In this document: positions 1-9,300 of the stretch, piece after piece
Numbering within the stretch: the stretch's first letter is position 1
Layout: the number at the start of each line of letters is the position of its first letter
Assembly: GCF_018139545.1 (NCBI RefSeq)
Contig: NZ_JAGSPJ010000001.1
Span: forward strand, 736,664 to 800,663
Origin: Affinundibacterium fentianense
GTDB lineage: Bacteria > Pseudomonadota > Gammaproteobacteria > Burkholderiales > Burkholderiaceae_D
Direction of reading: 5' to 3'
Length of the DNA: 64,000 nt
Position numbers and translations under genes: made by a program
Notes under the pieces: model-generated
Told to the model about the DNA's origin: nothing
What the model saw: the letters and a program-made list of their open reading frames with translations, nothing else
Databases searched by the model: none

Positions 1-1566
1 AATCATTTCGGATGTTGCATTCAACTTCATGGTGCAAGAACCGAGCGGGATCATGGTGCGATCCAAAGCCAAATCTTTATCTGCCAAGCTACGCAAGTAA
101 CGCAACATTTCGTGTTCTGCGTGATAGCGATGGAAGGTTGGGTGCGTCAAGTAGCTTGTTGTACGTGCCAATGCTGCTGGGAAGGCATCTGCAACACTTG
201 CTTCAGTCGCGTCAAACGCTGGCGCTGTTTTGCCTTGACCGAGGATAGTCCACAAAGCTTCGACATCCGCACGTGTTGCTGTTTCGTCGAGCGATACACC
301 AACTTGTGTCGCGCTAATTTCACGCAAGTTGTAACCAGCTGCTTGTGCTGCTGCGTGTACTACTGCTGCGTCTGCAACATTAATCGTCAAGGTGTCGAAG
401 TATGTGCTGTTTGCAATGGCAACGCCCATTTGTTTCAAACCAGTAGCCAAGGTGCCAGTCAAACGATGTGTGCGTTCAGCGATTTGCTTCAAGCCTGCTG
501 GACCGTGGTACACCGCATACATCGACGCAATCACTGCCAACAATACTTGTGCTGTACAAATATTCGACGTCGCTTTTTCGCGGCGAATATGTTGTTCACG
601 AGTTTGCAATGCCAAACGGTAGGCTTGTTTGCCTTGTGCATCGACTGTGACACCGACCAAGCGACCTGGCATCGAGCGTTTGAACGCATCTTTCGTGCCC
701 ATGTAGCCAGCGTGTGGGCCGCCGAAACCAAGCGGCACACCGAAGCGTTGACTGTTACCGACGACCACGTCAGCACCCCAAGTACCTGGCGCTTCGATCA
801 AGGTCAATGCCAACAAGTCTGCAGCGGCGATCACCATCGCGCCTTTTGCATGCACGGCTGCGGCGAATTCGCGGTAATCACGGATTTCACCGTCAACACT
901 TGGGTATTGCAAGAGCACACCGAAACAGTCGTTTTCTAAGGCTTCGTTGGCTGTCAAAGTACGCACTTCGATACCCAAAGGTTTAGCGCGTGTTTCGATG
1001 ATTTCACGTGTTTGTGGCAAGACGTCATGCGCGACGTAAAACACGTTTGAGTTGGATTTACCAACACGCTGGATCAAGGTCATCGCTTCGGCAGCGGCTG
1101 TACCTTCGTCAAGCATAGACGCATTCGCGATATCCATGCCTGTCATGTCCATGATGACTTGTTGGAAGTTCAAAATCGCTTCTAAGCGACCTTGAGAAAT
1201 TTCTGGCTGGTATGGCGTGTAAGCCGTGTACCACGCTGGGTTTTCAAAGATGTTACGCAAAACCACGCCTGGCGTGTGCGTGTTGTAATAACCCTGACCA
1301 ATGAAAGACTTGAGCACTTTATTTTTGCTCGCTAAGGCTTTCAATGTCGCTAAGGCTTCAGTTTCAGATTTCGCTTCTGTGAATTGCGCCAACGGCAAAA
1401 CGTCTTTACGACGAATATTCGCTGGAACGAGCGCATCGATCAACGCCGTGCGATCCGCATAGCCCAACACTTTGAGCATAGCAGCTTGTTCTGCTTCAGA
1501 TGGGCCGATATGACGGGCGATAAAGGCATCATGTGCCTCAAGTTGGGAAAGGCTAGTACGTGTCAT
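1..1566 (-). CDS. gcvP: Glycine dehydrogenase (decarboxylating), P-protein, N-terminal part
   Basis: P-protein of the glycine cleavage system, the PLP enzyme that decarboxylates glycine and passes the aminomethyl group to the lipoyl arm of GcvH. About 522 codons lie in the window, open from ATG 1566 to base 1, and the gene continues beyond the left edge. The N-terminus ([20 protein letters not shown]), the segment [19 protein letters not shown] near residue 100 and the conserved SCTMKLN near residue 515 are diagnostic. The PLP-binding lysine (around residue 700 in the family) is outside the window. It is the last gene of gcvT-gcvH-gcvP, 207 nt after gcvH, an unusually long spacer filled by a palindrome. 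No strong ribosome binding site is seen before the ATG. Confidence 0.96.
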   Translation of the reverse strand, partial: MTRTSLSQLEAHDAFIARHIGPSEAEQAAMLKVLGYADRTALIDALVPANIRRKDVLPLAQFTEAKSETEALATLKALASKNKVLKSFIGQGYYNTHTPGVVLRNIFENPAWYTAYTPYQPEISQGRLEAILNFQQVIMDMTGMDIANASMLDEGTAAAEAMTLIQRVGKSNSNVFYVAHDVLPQTREIIETRAKPLGIEVRTLTANEALENDCFGVLLQYPSVDGEIRDYREFAAAVHAKGAMVIAAADLLALTLIEAPGTWGADVVVGNSQRFGVPLGFGGPHAGYMGTKDAFKRSMPGRLVGVTVDAQGKQAYRLALQTREQHIRREKATSNICTAQVLLAVIASMYAVYHGPAGLKQIAERTHRLTGTLATGLKQMGVAIANSTYFDTLTINVADAAVVHAAAQAAGYNLREISATQVGVSLDETATRADVEALWTILGQGKTAPAFDATEASVADAFPAALARTTSYLTHPTFHRYHAEHEMLRYLRSLADKDLALDRTMIPLGSCTMKLNATSEMI

Positions 1567-1645
1567 GGTATTTGGGGGATGAAAACGAGTTAAAACAGGT
1601 TTTGGAAGGTTACGGATGGGGTTAACTATCAACTATCCGGAAACG

Positions 1646-1771
1646 TTTTGTGCCCGTAGAAATTCAATTTTCGGGATGCAGTACGAGGCGCAAAGCACAG
1701 CAATATGTCGATATTGCGCGCATTTGCAACGAAGTAATGCGCCCGATAATTGGATTTATGCGGGCACAAAA
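1646..1771. repeat. 126-nt imperfect palindrome in the gcvH-gcvP spacer
   Basis: The outer arms TTTTGTGCCCG (1646-1656) and CGGGCACAAAA (1761-1771) are perfect inverted copies. Inside them, 1660-1675 and 1742-1757 match as inverted copies at 14 of 16 positions. Pairing resumes with a few bulges to a final CAATAT-GTCG-ATATTG tip at 1701-1716. The whole element can fold as one long hairpin. No T-run follows the stem on either strand, so it is not a standard intrinsic terminator. It looks like a MITE-like element or a structured RNA processing site inside the operon. Confidence 0.8.
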
Positions 1772-1773
1772 AA

Positions 1774-2151
1774 TTAACCAATATTCTTTGCGTACGCTTC
1801 TGCTGACATCAATGCGTCAACGTCAGCTGCATTGGCTGGCTTCAATTTGAACAACCATGCGTCGAATGCGCCGCTGTTGATCGATGCTGGCTCATCAACA
1901 ACTGCATCGTTCACTGCAACAACTTCACCAGCCACTGGTGCGTACACATCGCCAGCCGCTTTCACAGATTCGATTACGCAGCAATCTTTACCCGCAGCCA
2001 AGCTTGCGCCCACTTTTGGCAAGTCGACGAAAACGATGTCGCCCAATGCGTCTTGTGCGAAATCAGTAATGCCGACAGAAACTGTACCGTCTGCTTCTAC
2101 GCGTACCCATTCGTGGGATTCTGTGTATTTGCGATCTGCTGGAATTGTCAT
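1774..2151 (-). CDS. gcvH: Glycine cleavage system H protein
   Basis: Lipoyl carrier protein of the glycine cleavage system, which shuttles the aminomethyl intermediate between GcvP, GcvT and lipoamide dehydrogenase. It has 125 residues, normal for the family. The lipoylation motif ESVKAAGD puts the modified lysine at about residue 64, and the start [16 protein letters not shown] is typical. I chose ATG 2151 because GGAG lies six bases upstream; an upstream in-frame TTG at 2163 would include that ribosome binding site in the gene. It sits between gcvT and gcvP, separated from both by repeat-filled spacers. Confidence 0.97.
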   Translation of the reverse strand: MTIPADRKYTESHEWVRVEADGTVSVGITDFAQDALGDIVFVDLPKVGASLAAGKDCCVIESVKAAGDVYAPVAGEVVAVNDAVVDEPASINSGAFDAWLFKLKPANAADVDALMSAEAYAKNIG

Positions 2152-2197
2152 GTTGTTCTCCAAAAAAATTTGAATTGATTATGTCTAAAAATAAAAT

Positions 2198-2354
2198 CTT
2201 TGCCGCGAAGGCGCAGAGAGGCCTAAACTTCTTTTCATGTCATTCCTGCGAAGGCAGGAATCCAGCGTCTCTGCTTGTTACGTCACTGGATTCCCGCTTT
2301 CGCGGGAATGACAAATTCAAAAATCTCTATGTACTCTGTGCCTCTTTGGCGAAT
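2198..2354. repeat. Nested dispersed inverted repeat in the gcvT-gcvH spacer (outer element)
   Basis: The outer arms are imperfect inverted copies: about 2198-2228 (reading CTTTGCCGCGAAGGCGCAGA on the plus strand) and about 2325-2354 (ending CTCTTTGGCGAA). Each contains the words CGCAGAG or CACAGAG plus an AGGC core. The same vocabulary (CACAGAGGC) recurs in the dnaK-dnaJ spacer at 18917-19020. A different palindrome (2239-2312) sits between the arms, so this is a repeat interrupted by another repeat. No coding sequence is present. Confidence 0.65.
2239..2312. repeat. Palindromic double-hairpin repeat (inner element)
   Basis: GTCATTCCTGCGAAGGCAGG begins the left arm (2239-2265), and the right arm (2286-2312) is its inverted near-copy ending CGCGGGAATGAC. 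Each arm also folds on itself, as TTCCTGCnnnnGCAGGAA or TTCCCGCnnnnGCGGGAA. A GTCATTCC...GGAATGAC unit of this form is a widespread intergenic repeat in proteobacterial genomes (established knowledge). In transcripts it could form two small hairpins or one long one within the operon. Confidence 0.85.
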
Positions 2355-2357
2355 ACA

Positions 2358-3482
2358 TTACGCTACCAAAACCTTACCATTACGCACAAATGGCAATTTC
2401 ACTACGGTTGCTGCTAATTGTTTGTCGCGAATCTGCACATGCACTGTGTCGCCAATCGCTACGCCCATAGGCAAACGTGCCAAAGCGATGGCTTCTTGCA
2501 TGGTTGGGCTGAATGTACCACTCGTGATTTCGCCGTCGCCATGTGGTGTTACAACCTTTTGATGCGCGCGCAAGATGCCGCCTTTTTCACGTAGGATCAA
2601 GCCTAAGAATTGTTGTGTTTGACCTTGTTCTTGCAATGCTTTTTTGCCGACGAAATCACGCTCTGCTACCAGATCAATCGTCCAAGCCAAACCTGCGTTC
2701 AATGGATTAACTGTTTCATCCATATCTTGGCCGTACAAATTCATACCAGCTTCCAAACGCAATGTATCGCGTGCGCCCAAACCTGCTGGTTTTACGCCAA
2801 CTGCTGCCAAGGCATTCCACAAGTCAGTGATGCGTTCAGCGGAAACGGCGATTTCAAAACCGTCTTCGCCTGTGTAACCTGTACGAGCCACCATCACTTC
2901 ACCGAAGGACGTGTTTTCCACGATGACTGCGTTAAATGGTTTAATTTCAGCACTAGCCGCTTTGGTTTCTGGCAAAACTTCCCATGCTTTTGCACGGGCA
3001 TTTGGACCTTGAACAGCGATCAAACCGTAAGCATTCGCGCCATCGCGACGTTGTGTGATGGTGATGCCAGCATTGGTTGCAGTGTTGTGCGCATTCATCC
3101 ACGCGACGTCTTTTTCCGCTGTACCCGCATTCACCACCAAGCGGAACCAAGTTTCATTCATGAAGTAGATGATCAAGTCATCGATGACAGTGCCTTCAGG
3201 TTTTAACATCGCTGAGTACAGCGCTTTGCCTGGCACTTGCAATTTGTCGACATTGTTGGCGACCAAACCGCGCAAGAAGCTACGTACGTTCTCGCCTTTG
3301 AGGTCAACTACGCACATATGGGAAACGTCGAACATACCGACATCAGTACGCACTGCGTGGTGTTCTTCGATTTGGGAGCCATAATTAACTGGCATATCCC
3401 AACCGCCGAAATCAACCATCTTCGCGCCGGCTGCACGGTGTGCTGCGTTCAAGGGAGTTACTTTTAGAGTTGCTTGCGTCAT
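2358..3482 (-). CDS. gcvT: Glycine cleavage system T protein (aminomethyltransferase)
   Basis: Releases ammonia from the aminomethyl group on GcvH and transfers the one-carbon unit to tetrahydrofolate. It has 374 residues, the usual length. Family features are [20 protein letters not shown] near residue 22, the folate-domain segment [10 protein letters not shown] near residue 200, and the C-terminal barrel containing GxxFSPT and PMGVAIG. It is the first gene of gcvTHP and begins about 90 nt downstream of the tandem glycine riboswitch. A GAGG sequence lies about ten bases before ATG 3482. Confidence 0.97.
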   Translation of the reverse strand: MTQATLKVTPLNAAHRAAGAKMVDFGGWDMPVNYGSQIEEHHAVRTDVGMFDVSHMCVVDLKGENVRSFLRGLVANNVDKLQVPGKALYSAMLKPEGTVIDDLIIYFMNETWFRLVVNAGTAEKDVAWMNAHNTATNAGITITQRRDGANAYGLIAVQGPNARAKAWEVLPETKAASAEIKPFNAVIVENTSFGEVMVARTGYTGEDGFEIAVSAERITDLWNALAAVGVKPAGLGARDTLRLEAGMNLYGQDMDETVNPLNAGLAWTIDLVAERDFVGKKALQEQGQTQQFLGLILREKGGILRAHQKVVTPHGDGEITSGTFSPTMQEAIALARLPMGVAIGDTVHVQIRDKQLAATVVKLPFVRNGKVLVA

Positions 3483-3569
3483 GTGAGTGCCTCAGTACCA
3501 AGATTGGACATAAAAAAGGGACGAAACCGCATGCGAACTGATCATCCGCATTGCTGTTGAATCGTTTTA

Positions 3570-3804
3570 CCCCTCTGTCCTGGTACCTGAGAGATTACGA
3601 GAAGCTATCGATCCATTCATCGATATTTCTCGTCGCACCTTCGGTGGGTAGTTCAGTGCGAGCCATCTGTGCACTGCTACCGCTCTCCAGAGTAGGGGAG
3701 TTTTCACACCACCCCGCTGATCGGTCCTTTTGCCTGAGAGTTTGTTGGGTATTAGCCCCTTCGGCGGCCGTCTGCAAAATGCTTATTTCGCGCAGCTCTC
3801 TCCC
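3570..3804 (-). promoter_or_regulatory. Tandem glycine riboswitch upstream of gcvT
   Basis: Read on the minus strand, there are two consecutive aptamers. The first opens with GGGAGAGAGC (about 3803) and closes with CTCAGGCAAAAGGACC (about 3725-3740). The second opens with GGAGAGCGG (about 3698) and closes with CTCAGGTACCAGGACAG (about 3577-3593). This is the classic two-aptamer glycine sensor that activates gcvTHP when glycine is abundant. The 3' strand of the second aptamer (GGACAGAGGGG) could also pair with a downstream CCC-T6-ATGTCC at about 3506-3520, a candidate expression platform (inference). Confidence 0.93.
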
Positions 3805-3818
3805 GATCAAGTGCTGCG

Positions 3819-3824
3819 ATTATA
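3819..3824 (-). promoter_or_regulatory. -10 element for the gcv riboswitch transcript
   Basis: A perfect TATAAT on the minus strand lies about 15 nt upstream of the first riboswitch base, so transcription would begin just before the aptamer. No good -35 box is present at 16-18 nt, which suggests a weak or activated promoter. Confidence 0.6.
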
Positions 3825-3943
3825 ACCCGAAACCGCAAACGGTTATTCTTCAACAGCACTTTTTTTCACGATTTATTGCGCAATAAAGTATCAATTTACT
3901 TATTCTAAAAATCAAGTCTAATAGAGAAGTAATCTCACTCAAC

Positions 3944-5623
3944 TCACTCTTGCACCTTTTCTATCGTTTTTCCATCGGCGCCTTGTCCATTGTTCTCTCC
4001 AACATAACCAACGGCCAAGATAGGTTGTCGTGGTGGCTCGCCCCACATCCCTTTTCCGCGCGCATAATAAGCATGTAAAAATCCCCAATAGACTAAGCCA
4101 TCACCACTGCGAGGGTCGAGCAAATAGAAACCGAGACGACCCAGTGGTTGGTTAAGTGGGACATACAGAGCATTATCTAACGTTTCTTTAGACCAGCGAT
4201 ATCCAGCTCGTTTCTCAGGCAGTTCTGACTTCCACTGACCTTTGATTTGAACCGGAAATATGCCTTGAAAACTGTCTTTTGCAAGCACTCTTTCGCTTTC
4301 ATGAAAATACAAGATTGCTTGTTTCGAAGGTCGAGAAATTCCTGACAGTACTTTTAAACCATGGGCTTCCAAGATGGGACGCAGCTTTTCTGCATACGCT
4401 GGGTCGATCAAATAGCCTTGGGGAATTTGAATTTCATCGACGGCTTTGAATGCCACATAGGCAGGCAATTCCATCTTGGTACGTGATTTCTCACCAACAA
4501 TTTGACCTAATTCATTTTTAATCGGATCGACAACTTCAAATTGATAGGTTTCCGCTAAGCTCATTTCGGTCCGCAATGGCAACCGTGCAACACCCGTTTT
4601 CCATTGGGCTTCCCAGCGCGCACGTGCAGCGATTTGCTCTTGTTTTACCTCGTCTTTGTGCTGCGCAAGCCATCGCAACAATTCAACTACATACAAGCGA
4701 TTATCTTCAATTCGTTGTTGATAGCTTCGATAAACATACGTCTCGACCAAGACGCCCAAAGCGTATTGCAAGGTGGGGTAATTACTGACCAAATTAGGTG
4801 TGGAAAAAGCAGATTCCCATGCTTCAATTTGTTTATCTTTGTTGTAGCGAAAATTTCCGTAATCATAAGTTGGCATTCCTCGCGGCAACATGGTCGCACG
4901 TACGTCCGTCAACATTTTACGATTGAGACTTTGTAAGGGTGCATCGCCACCCGTAGCCCAAGCTGGTTCATACGTAATATGAAAGCCATGGTAGCTGCCA
5001 TTCGTTGTATGCAAATCAAATACCGCAGCAGGTTGAAAATCTTGATACATCGCAAGTAGCCATTTTGTATTGGCTGCGACGGCTTTCATCATGTCACGAT
5101 TGAGATCGATTCCAAAGACATTTTCTCTTGGCCCAACACCATGTTCGGGATTCGGCTGGTAGCGACGATTCAGCGGATCTTGCGCATCTGCGCCATCGGC
5201 GTTGTAGGTTGGCAGCGTCACGATCTCTAGCGCTTGACGAATTTCGGGATACTTCCCTTGTATCAATTCGCGCATGATAATTTGCATTGCGTCCTTACCC
5301 TCAACCTCGCCTGCATGAATACCCGCATTGATATACACCCGCAAAGGGTCTTTCGCAGTCGCTGCCAAGCGCCAAGCGTTCAAAGGCTGCCCCGATTCGG
5401 TGCTGCGCGGTGCCGCTTTGGGTCGGTAATAGCTCAAGGATTTGTCACGCTTTTGTAATGCGCTCATAAATTGAGCGACATCCGCAACGGTGCTGGTTGA
5501 GGCGTAGTTATTTTGTTCAAATCTCGTCGTCGGCCAAGGCTCTGCGTGTTTTTTGTCAAAAGCATGCGCCACCATCGGTGGAAGAGCCATGAGCCCCAAA
5601 AAACTTACCAATAAACGCTTCAT
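3944..5623 (-). CDS. Exported M14-family zinc carboxypeptidase
   Basis: A 559-residue zinc peptidase with a signal peptide (MKRLLVSFLGLMALPPMVAHA, mature from about residue 22), so probably periplasmic or secreted. M14 features: the zinc motif HAGE (H103, E106), the substrate-binding NR pair in GIDLNRDM (175-176), and the third zinc ligand in FDLHTTNG (H205). The region after residue 370 is an extra C-terminal part of unknown function. It should trim C-terminal residues from peptides or act on cell-wall peptides; the substrate is unknown. Its start has AAGGATAAG upstream. It follows the M28 peptidase gene but is separated from it by a strong terminator. Confidence 0.9.
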   Translation of the reverse strand: MKRLLVSFLGLMALPPMVAHAFDKKHAEPWPTTRFEQNNYASTSTVADVAQFMSALQKRDKSLSYYRPKAAPRSTESGQPLNAWRLAATAKDPLRVYINAGIHAGEVEGKDAMQIIMRELIQGKYPEIRQALEIVTLPTYNADGADAQDPLNRRYQPNPEHGVGPRENVFGIDLNRDMMKAVAANTKWLLAMYQDFQPAAVFDLHTTNGSYHGFHITYEPAWATGGDAPLQSLNRKMLTDVRATMLPRGMPTYDYGNFRYNKDKQIEAWESAFSTPNLVSNYPTLQYALGVLVETYVYRSYQQRIEDNRLYVVELLRWLAQHKDEVKQEQIAARARWEAQWKTGVARLPLRTEMSLAETYQFEVVDPIKNELGQIVGEKSRTKMELPAYVAFKAVDEIQIPQGYLIDPAYAEKLRPILEAHGLKVLSGISRPSKQAILYFHESERVLAKDSFQGIFPVQIKGQWKSELPEKRAGYRWSKETLDNALYVPLNQPLGRLGFYLLDPRSGDGLVYWGFLHAYYARGKGMWGEPPRQPILAVGYVGENNGQGADGKTIEKVQE

Positions 5624-5639
5624 TTTTCTTATCCTTAAT

Positions 5640-5691
5640 AAAAAAATGACCTGAGGTCGATCTGGGGCAGCCCACGATCTCGATCAGGTCA
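5640..5691 (-). terminator. Rho-independent terminator of the M28 peptidase gene
   Basis: On the minus strand TGACCTGA...TCAGGTCA (outer arms 5684-5691 and 5647-5654) encloses an inner GGGC/GCCC-type stem and is followed by seven Ts. It lies between the M28 gene and the M14 gene, so the two are probably separate transcripts. Confidence 0.85.
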
Positions 5692-5720
5692 ACTCAGTTT
5701 TCTCAACTTACTGGCGTTAT

Positions 5721-6869
5721 TTACTTGGCGGTGTGACGTTGTTTCCACGCTTCTAGGTATTTGGCCGCCTTAGGATTTTTCTCGTCCCAGTTCGGCGCTA
5801 CTGCACTGTTTGCAATGTGCTCGATGGCCACCGCAACCGCTCGATTGACTTTTGCCATGTTGTCGTAATCGATTTTATGCGCTTCATCACCAAGGCCATG
5901 ATAATCAGGGAAGCCATAGGCAACGCTGATCGTATGAGCGGGAATACCTTGATCTGCTAAGGCTTGATTATCACTCGCACCAAAATAACGATCACTATTC
6001 ACCGGATGCTTCCAAACATGGATTCCAGTTTTATCACCCGCTTGTTTGATAATGGCCCCTACTTCAGAAAAATCAAAACCTGTGACGCCAACGGAAGCAA
6101 CTTGTGGCCCCTCGGAATCATCAGTACGTCCGACCTGCTCAATATTGATACCTGCGACCGTCTTTTCGATAGGGAAAATCGGATTTTTCCCGTAGTAGCG
6201 TGATCCCACTAAACCTTTTTCTTCACCAAAGAACGTCATAAAAACGATACTACGTTTCGGGCGCTCTTTCATTCCCGCGAAGGCTTTTGCCAACTCGATG
6301 ACCGACACCGTGCCGCTTGCGTCGTCATTCGCACCATTGAATATTTTGTCACCTTCGGCATTTGCTTTCATACCAATATGATCATAGTGCGCAGTGACCA
6401 ACACATAGCTATCTTTCAATGCGGGATCCGATCCACGCAAAACCCCAATCACATTGCGCACAATTGTTGGCGTTGCTGGCTCAGGTTCGGGCGGCGGCAC
6501 CGCAGCACCCGGACGACGTCGAATCTCTTTCTTTAAAATATTCCAATCGGCTGTTTGGAAATATCCTTCATTACCAGCGGGTTCAAGGCCGATAGCACGA
6601 AATTGCGCTGCGATATATTCTGCGGCCAAATCCAAACCACGTGAAGGTGTATCACGCCCCTCAAGCAAATCGGATGCCAAGAAATTCAAATGGCCTCGCA
6701 TCGATTCAGCTGAAATTCGATTGATCGTTGCCTGCATCGATCCAGACAAGCCCGCCGCATCTTTGGACTTCACCGCTGCTTGCCCTTGCAACTGTGCCTG
6801 CGCAAGACATGGAGAAAGCAAACCCAAGGAACAGACAACGGTAGCTAGTATTTTCTTATTAAAGTTCAT
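5721..6869 (-). CDS. Exported M28-family aminopeptidase
   Basis: A 382-residue two-zinc aminopeptidase with a signal peptide (cleavage likely after AQA near residue 26). Metal and catalytic motifs are in order: TAHYDH (H161, D163), NDDASG (181-186), FFGEEKG (catalytic and zinc glutamates near 216-217), and a C-terminal histidine in DYHGLGDE. A proline-rich insert (PPPEPEPATP, about residues 125-134) sits between the N-terminal region and the peptidase core. The likely role is N-terminal amino acid release in the periplasm or outside the cell. It is next to an exported M14 peptidase, giving the strain paired amino- and carboxypeptidases for peptide use. Confidence 0.92.
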   Translation of the reverse strand: MNFNKKILATVVCSLGLLSPCLAQAQLQGQAAVKSKDAAGLSGSMQATINRISAESMRGHLNFLASDLLEGRDTPSRGLDLAAEYIAAQFRAIGLEPAGNEGYFQTADWNILKKEIRRRPGAAVPPPEPEPATPTIVRNVIGVLRGSDPALKDSYVLVTAHYDHIGMKANAEGDKIFNGANDDASGTVSVIELAKAFAGMKERPKRSIVFMTFFGEEKGLVGSRYYGKNPIFPIEKTVAGINIEQVGRTDDSEGPQVASVGVTGFDFSEVGAIIKQAGDKTGIHVWKHPVNSDRYFGASDNQALADQGIPAHTISVAYGFPDYHGLGDEAHKIDYDNMAKVNRAVAVAIEHIANSAVAPNWDEKNPKAAKYLEAWKQRHTAK

Positions 6870-7061
6870 ACGCTTCTCACTTTTTCACATGACTAAATTA
6901 ATTGAATTGCCGAACTCGACTGGCAGTTGATTTCGGACTGAAGCTGGTCAGAGCCTATTTCCGCCAATAAGTTCCCGCCAATTTACAAGACCAAGCGCCA
7001 ACTAAGCGAATAAAAGGGAAATCTATTCGCTCAATCGGACGTCATCCGTTCGCACTCAGCC

Positions 7062-9299
7062 TTATGCCCTTCTCACTTCTTGGACACCACTAACTTCATG
7101 AATCACCATCAAGGCTTTTTGTAGTTGACTTGTGCCGTTGATCTCAGCGGTGAAGGACATTTTTGCCTGTCCTTTTGCACTTTGGGTATTTACCCCGATA
7201 ACATTGATCTTTTCGCGAGAAAACACCTCGGAAATATCGCGCAACAACCCTTGCCTGTCCTGCGCCATCACAAAAATATCAACGGGATACACGGTGTCTT
7301 TACCACCATCACCCCATGTCGTTTGAATGACACGTTCCGGCGCTTTATGACGCATTTCAGAAAAGTTCTTACAACTCAAGCGATGGATAGAGACGCCTTT
7401 TCCACGCGTCACAAAACCGACAATATCGTCGGGTGGCGCTGGCTTACAGCAGCGAGCCAATTGCGTCATCAAACCATCTGTACCGACTACTAATACGCCA
7501 GATTTTGCGCCCTGCACAACACTTGACGCGCGACTCTTATTGGCGATGAGATAATCGACGGGCACTTCCTGTTCGAGATTGTCGCGGAGCGCCGTCTCGA
7601 CTTGACGCAAGCTAAACTCCTCCTTGCCGACGGCCAAAAACAAATCATCGAGGCTAGCGAAACTCAATTTGCGCGCGAGCTCTTCAAGATTGACCGATGT
7701 CTTACCTTCGCGCTGCAAGGTTTTTTCTATCAATCCTCGACCCGCTGATAAAGTATTTTCCTGGTCGATCGCATTAAACCATGCGCGAATCTTGCTGCGA
7801 GTCCGTGTTCCAACCGAATACTCCGTCGTCAGCCAATCACGCGATGGCCCAGTCTGAATAGAACCGGCTTTTAAGGTGATGATTTCAACCGTCTGACCGT
7901 TTTTCAACTTTGTGTTTAATGGCACCATAACACCATCAACACGCGCGCCACGGCAGCGATGTCCTACATCCGTATGGAGTTGATACGCAAAATCGACGGG
8001 GGTTGCACCACTCGGCAACTCAATCACCCTCGCTTGAGGCGTCAATACATAGATTCGATCATCCAAAGTCGCGGCTTTGACTTTTTCGACCCATTCACGT
8101 TGTAACTGCTCTTGATCAACCACAACATCCGAAACCTCATTTTTCCAAGCCAATAATTGACGCAACCAAGCAATTTTCTCGTCATATTCTTGTGCTGAAA
8201 AATTGGAACCACCCGTTTCTTTATAACGCCAATGCGCTGCCACACCAAATTCAGAAAATTGATGCATTTCCTTTGTGCGAATCTGGACCTCTAAAGGTCG
8301 TCCATCTTCCACCACGACAACGGTATGCAAGGACTTATAGCCATTCGGCTTAGGACGGGAAATGTAATCATCAAACTCCTTAGGAATTGGCGTCCACAAG
8401 TTATTCAATATTCCCAACACCGCATAACAATCTTTGATATCGTCAACGATCACTCGGAAGGCGCGAACATCATACAATTCATCAAAATCAACACGCTTAC
8501 CTCGCATCTTTTTCCAGATACTGTAGATGTGCTTAGGCCTCCCACTTACCTCCGCTTTGACGCCAACAGTGCGTAACTCTTGCTCGAGCCTAGCGATCGC
8601 AGAGACCACAAAACTTTCGCGCTCGACCCGTTTTTCTTCTAACATTTTGGCAATGCGCTTATATTGCTCCGGCTCCAAAAAACGAAATGAAAGATCTTCT
8701 AATTCCCATTTCAATTGCCATACACCGAGTCGGTTTGCAAGCGGTGCATATAAATCCATCGTTTCACTGGCATACTGCTGAGCTGCACCATCATTCCGCT
8801 TGCACTCAGCAAAATAGCGCAAGGTTGTTACACGCGAAGCGAGACGAACTAACACTACCCGCATGTCATTCGCCATAGCCAGCACCATTTTGCGTAGCAC
8901 TTCCATTTGCGATGCAGTCCGCTCCGCTTCGTCTTTGCCGCGCCCAACATCATGCTGTGTCAATGTTGCTTCACGCAAGCGCATTAAGCGCCTTACACCG
9001 CTTACCAACTCCGCAATGTCTTTGCCAAACTTGACTTCAATTTTTTCGGCCGCCAAAGGATTTAATTCAGAAAGTTCAAATAACAAGCCGGCAATGCGTG
9101 TATCGACATCGGTCTTTAGCATCGCTAAAGTCGACGCCACGCCAATCGAAAATTGCAAAGCATCTTGCTCCGTGACGATCGACCGATTTTCATAAAATGG
9201 CGAGACGAATTCTAAAGCCTCAAGTACTCGTGCAGCATCTGATGCTGACAAGCCATCGACCAGCTGTGATTCAGAAATAGCGGCGGACAGTGAAACCAT
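7062..9299 (-). CDS. relA: GTP pyrophosphokinase RelA
   Basis: Ribosome-associated (p)ppGpp synthetase of the stringent response, 745 residues. Domains: an N-terminal pseudo-hydrolase region (1-190) in which the HD motif expected in SpoT is not visible; the synthetase domain (about 240-350) with the EFDD signature (308-311) typical of monofunctional RelA, followed by GYKSLHT; a TGS domain (about 415-475); a Cys-Cys zinc-finger region (ARCCKPAPPDD, near 600); and a C-terminal ACT domain. ATG 9299 lies one base after the stop of the upstream RidA-family gene, implying cotranscription. Confidence 0.96.
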   Translation of the reverse strand: MVSLSAAISESQLVDGLSASDAARVLEALEFVSPFYENRSIVTEQDALQFSIGVASTLAMLKTDVDTRIAGLLFELSELNPLAAEKIEVKFGKDIAELVSGVRRLMRLREATLTQHDVGRGKDEAERTASQMEVLRKMVLAMANDMRVVLVRLASRVTTLRYFAECKRNDGAAQQYASETMDLYAPLANRLGVWQLKWELEDLSFRFLEPEQYKRIAKMLEEKRVERESFVVSAIARLEQELRTVGVKAEVSGRPKHIYSIWKKMRGKRVDFDELYDVRAFRVIVDDIKDCYAVLGILNNLWTPIPKEFDDYISRPKPNGYKSLHTVVVVEDGRPLEVQIRTKEMHQFSEFGVAAHWRYKETGGSNFSAQEYDEKIAWLRQLLAWKNEVSDVVVDQEQLQREWVEKVKAATLDDRIYVLTPQARVIELPSGATPVDFAYQLHTDVGHRCRGARVDGVMVPLNTKLKNGQTVEIITLKAGSIQTGPSRDWLTTEYSVGTRTRSKIRAWFNAIDQENTLSAGRGLIEKTLQREGKTSVNLEELARKLSFASLDDLFLAVGKEEFSLRQVETALRDNLEQEVPVDYLIANKSRASSVVQGAKSGVLVVGTDGLMTQLARCCKPAPPDDIVGFVTRGKGVSIHRLSCKNFSEMRHKAPERVIQTTWGDGGKDTVYPVDIFVMAQDRQGLLRDISEVFSREKINVIGVNTQSAKGQAKMSFTAEINGTSQLQKALMVIHEVSGVQEVRRA

Positions 9300-9300
9300 A

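Noticed and set aside
112..939. 275-codon plus-strand open frame with many cysteines
   Set aside because: It is antisense to gcvP, whose minus-strand frame gives clear P-protein motifs; the Cys-rich composition is a shadow artefact.
7062..9299. SpoT (bifunctional synthetase/hydrolase)
   Set aside because: No HD hydrolase motif is visible in the N-terminal region, and the synthetase site has EFDD rather than the bifunctional RxKD type, so RelA is the better call.
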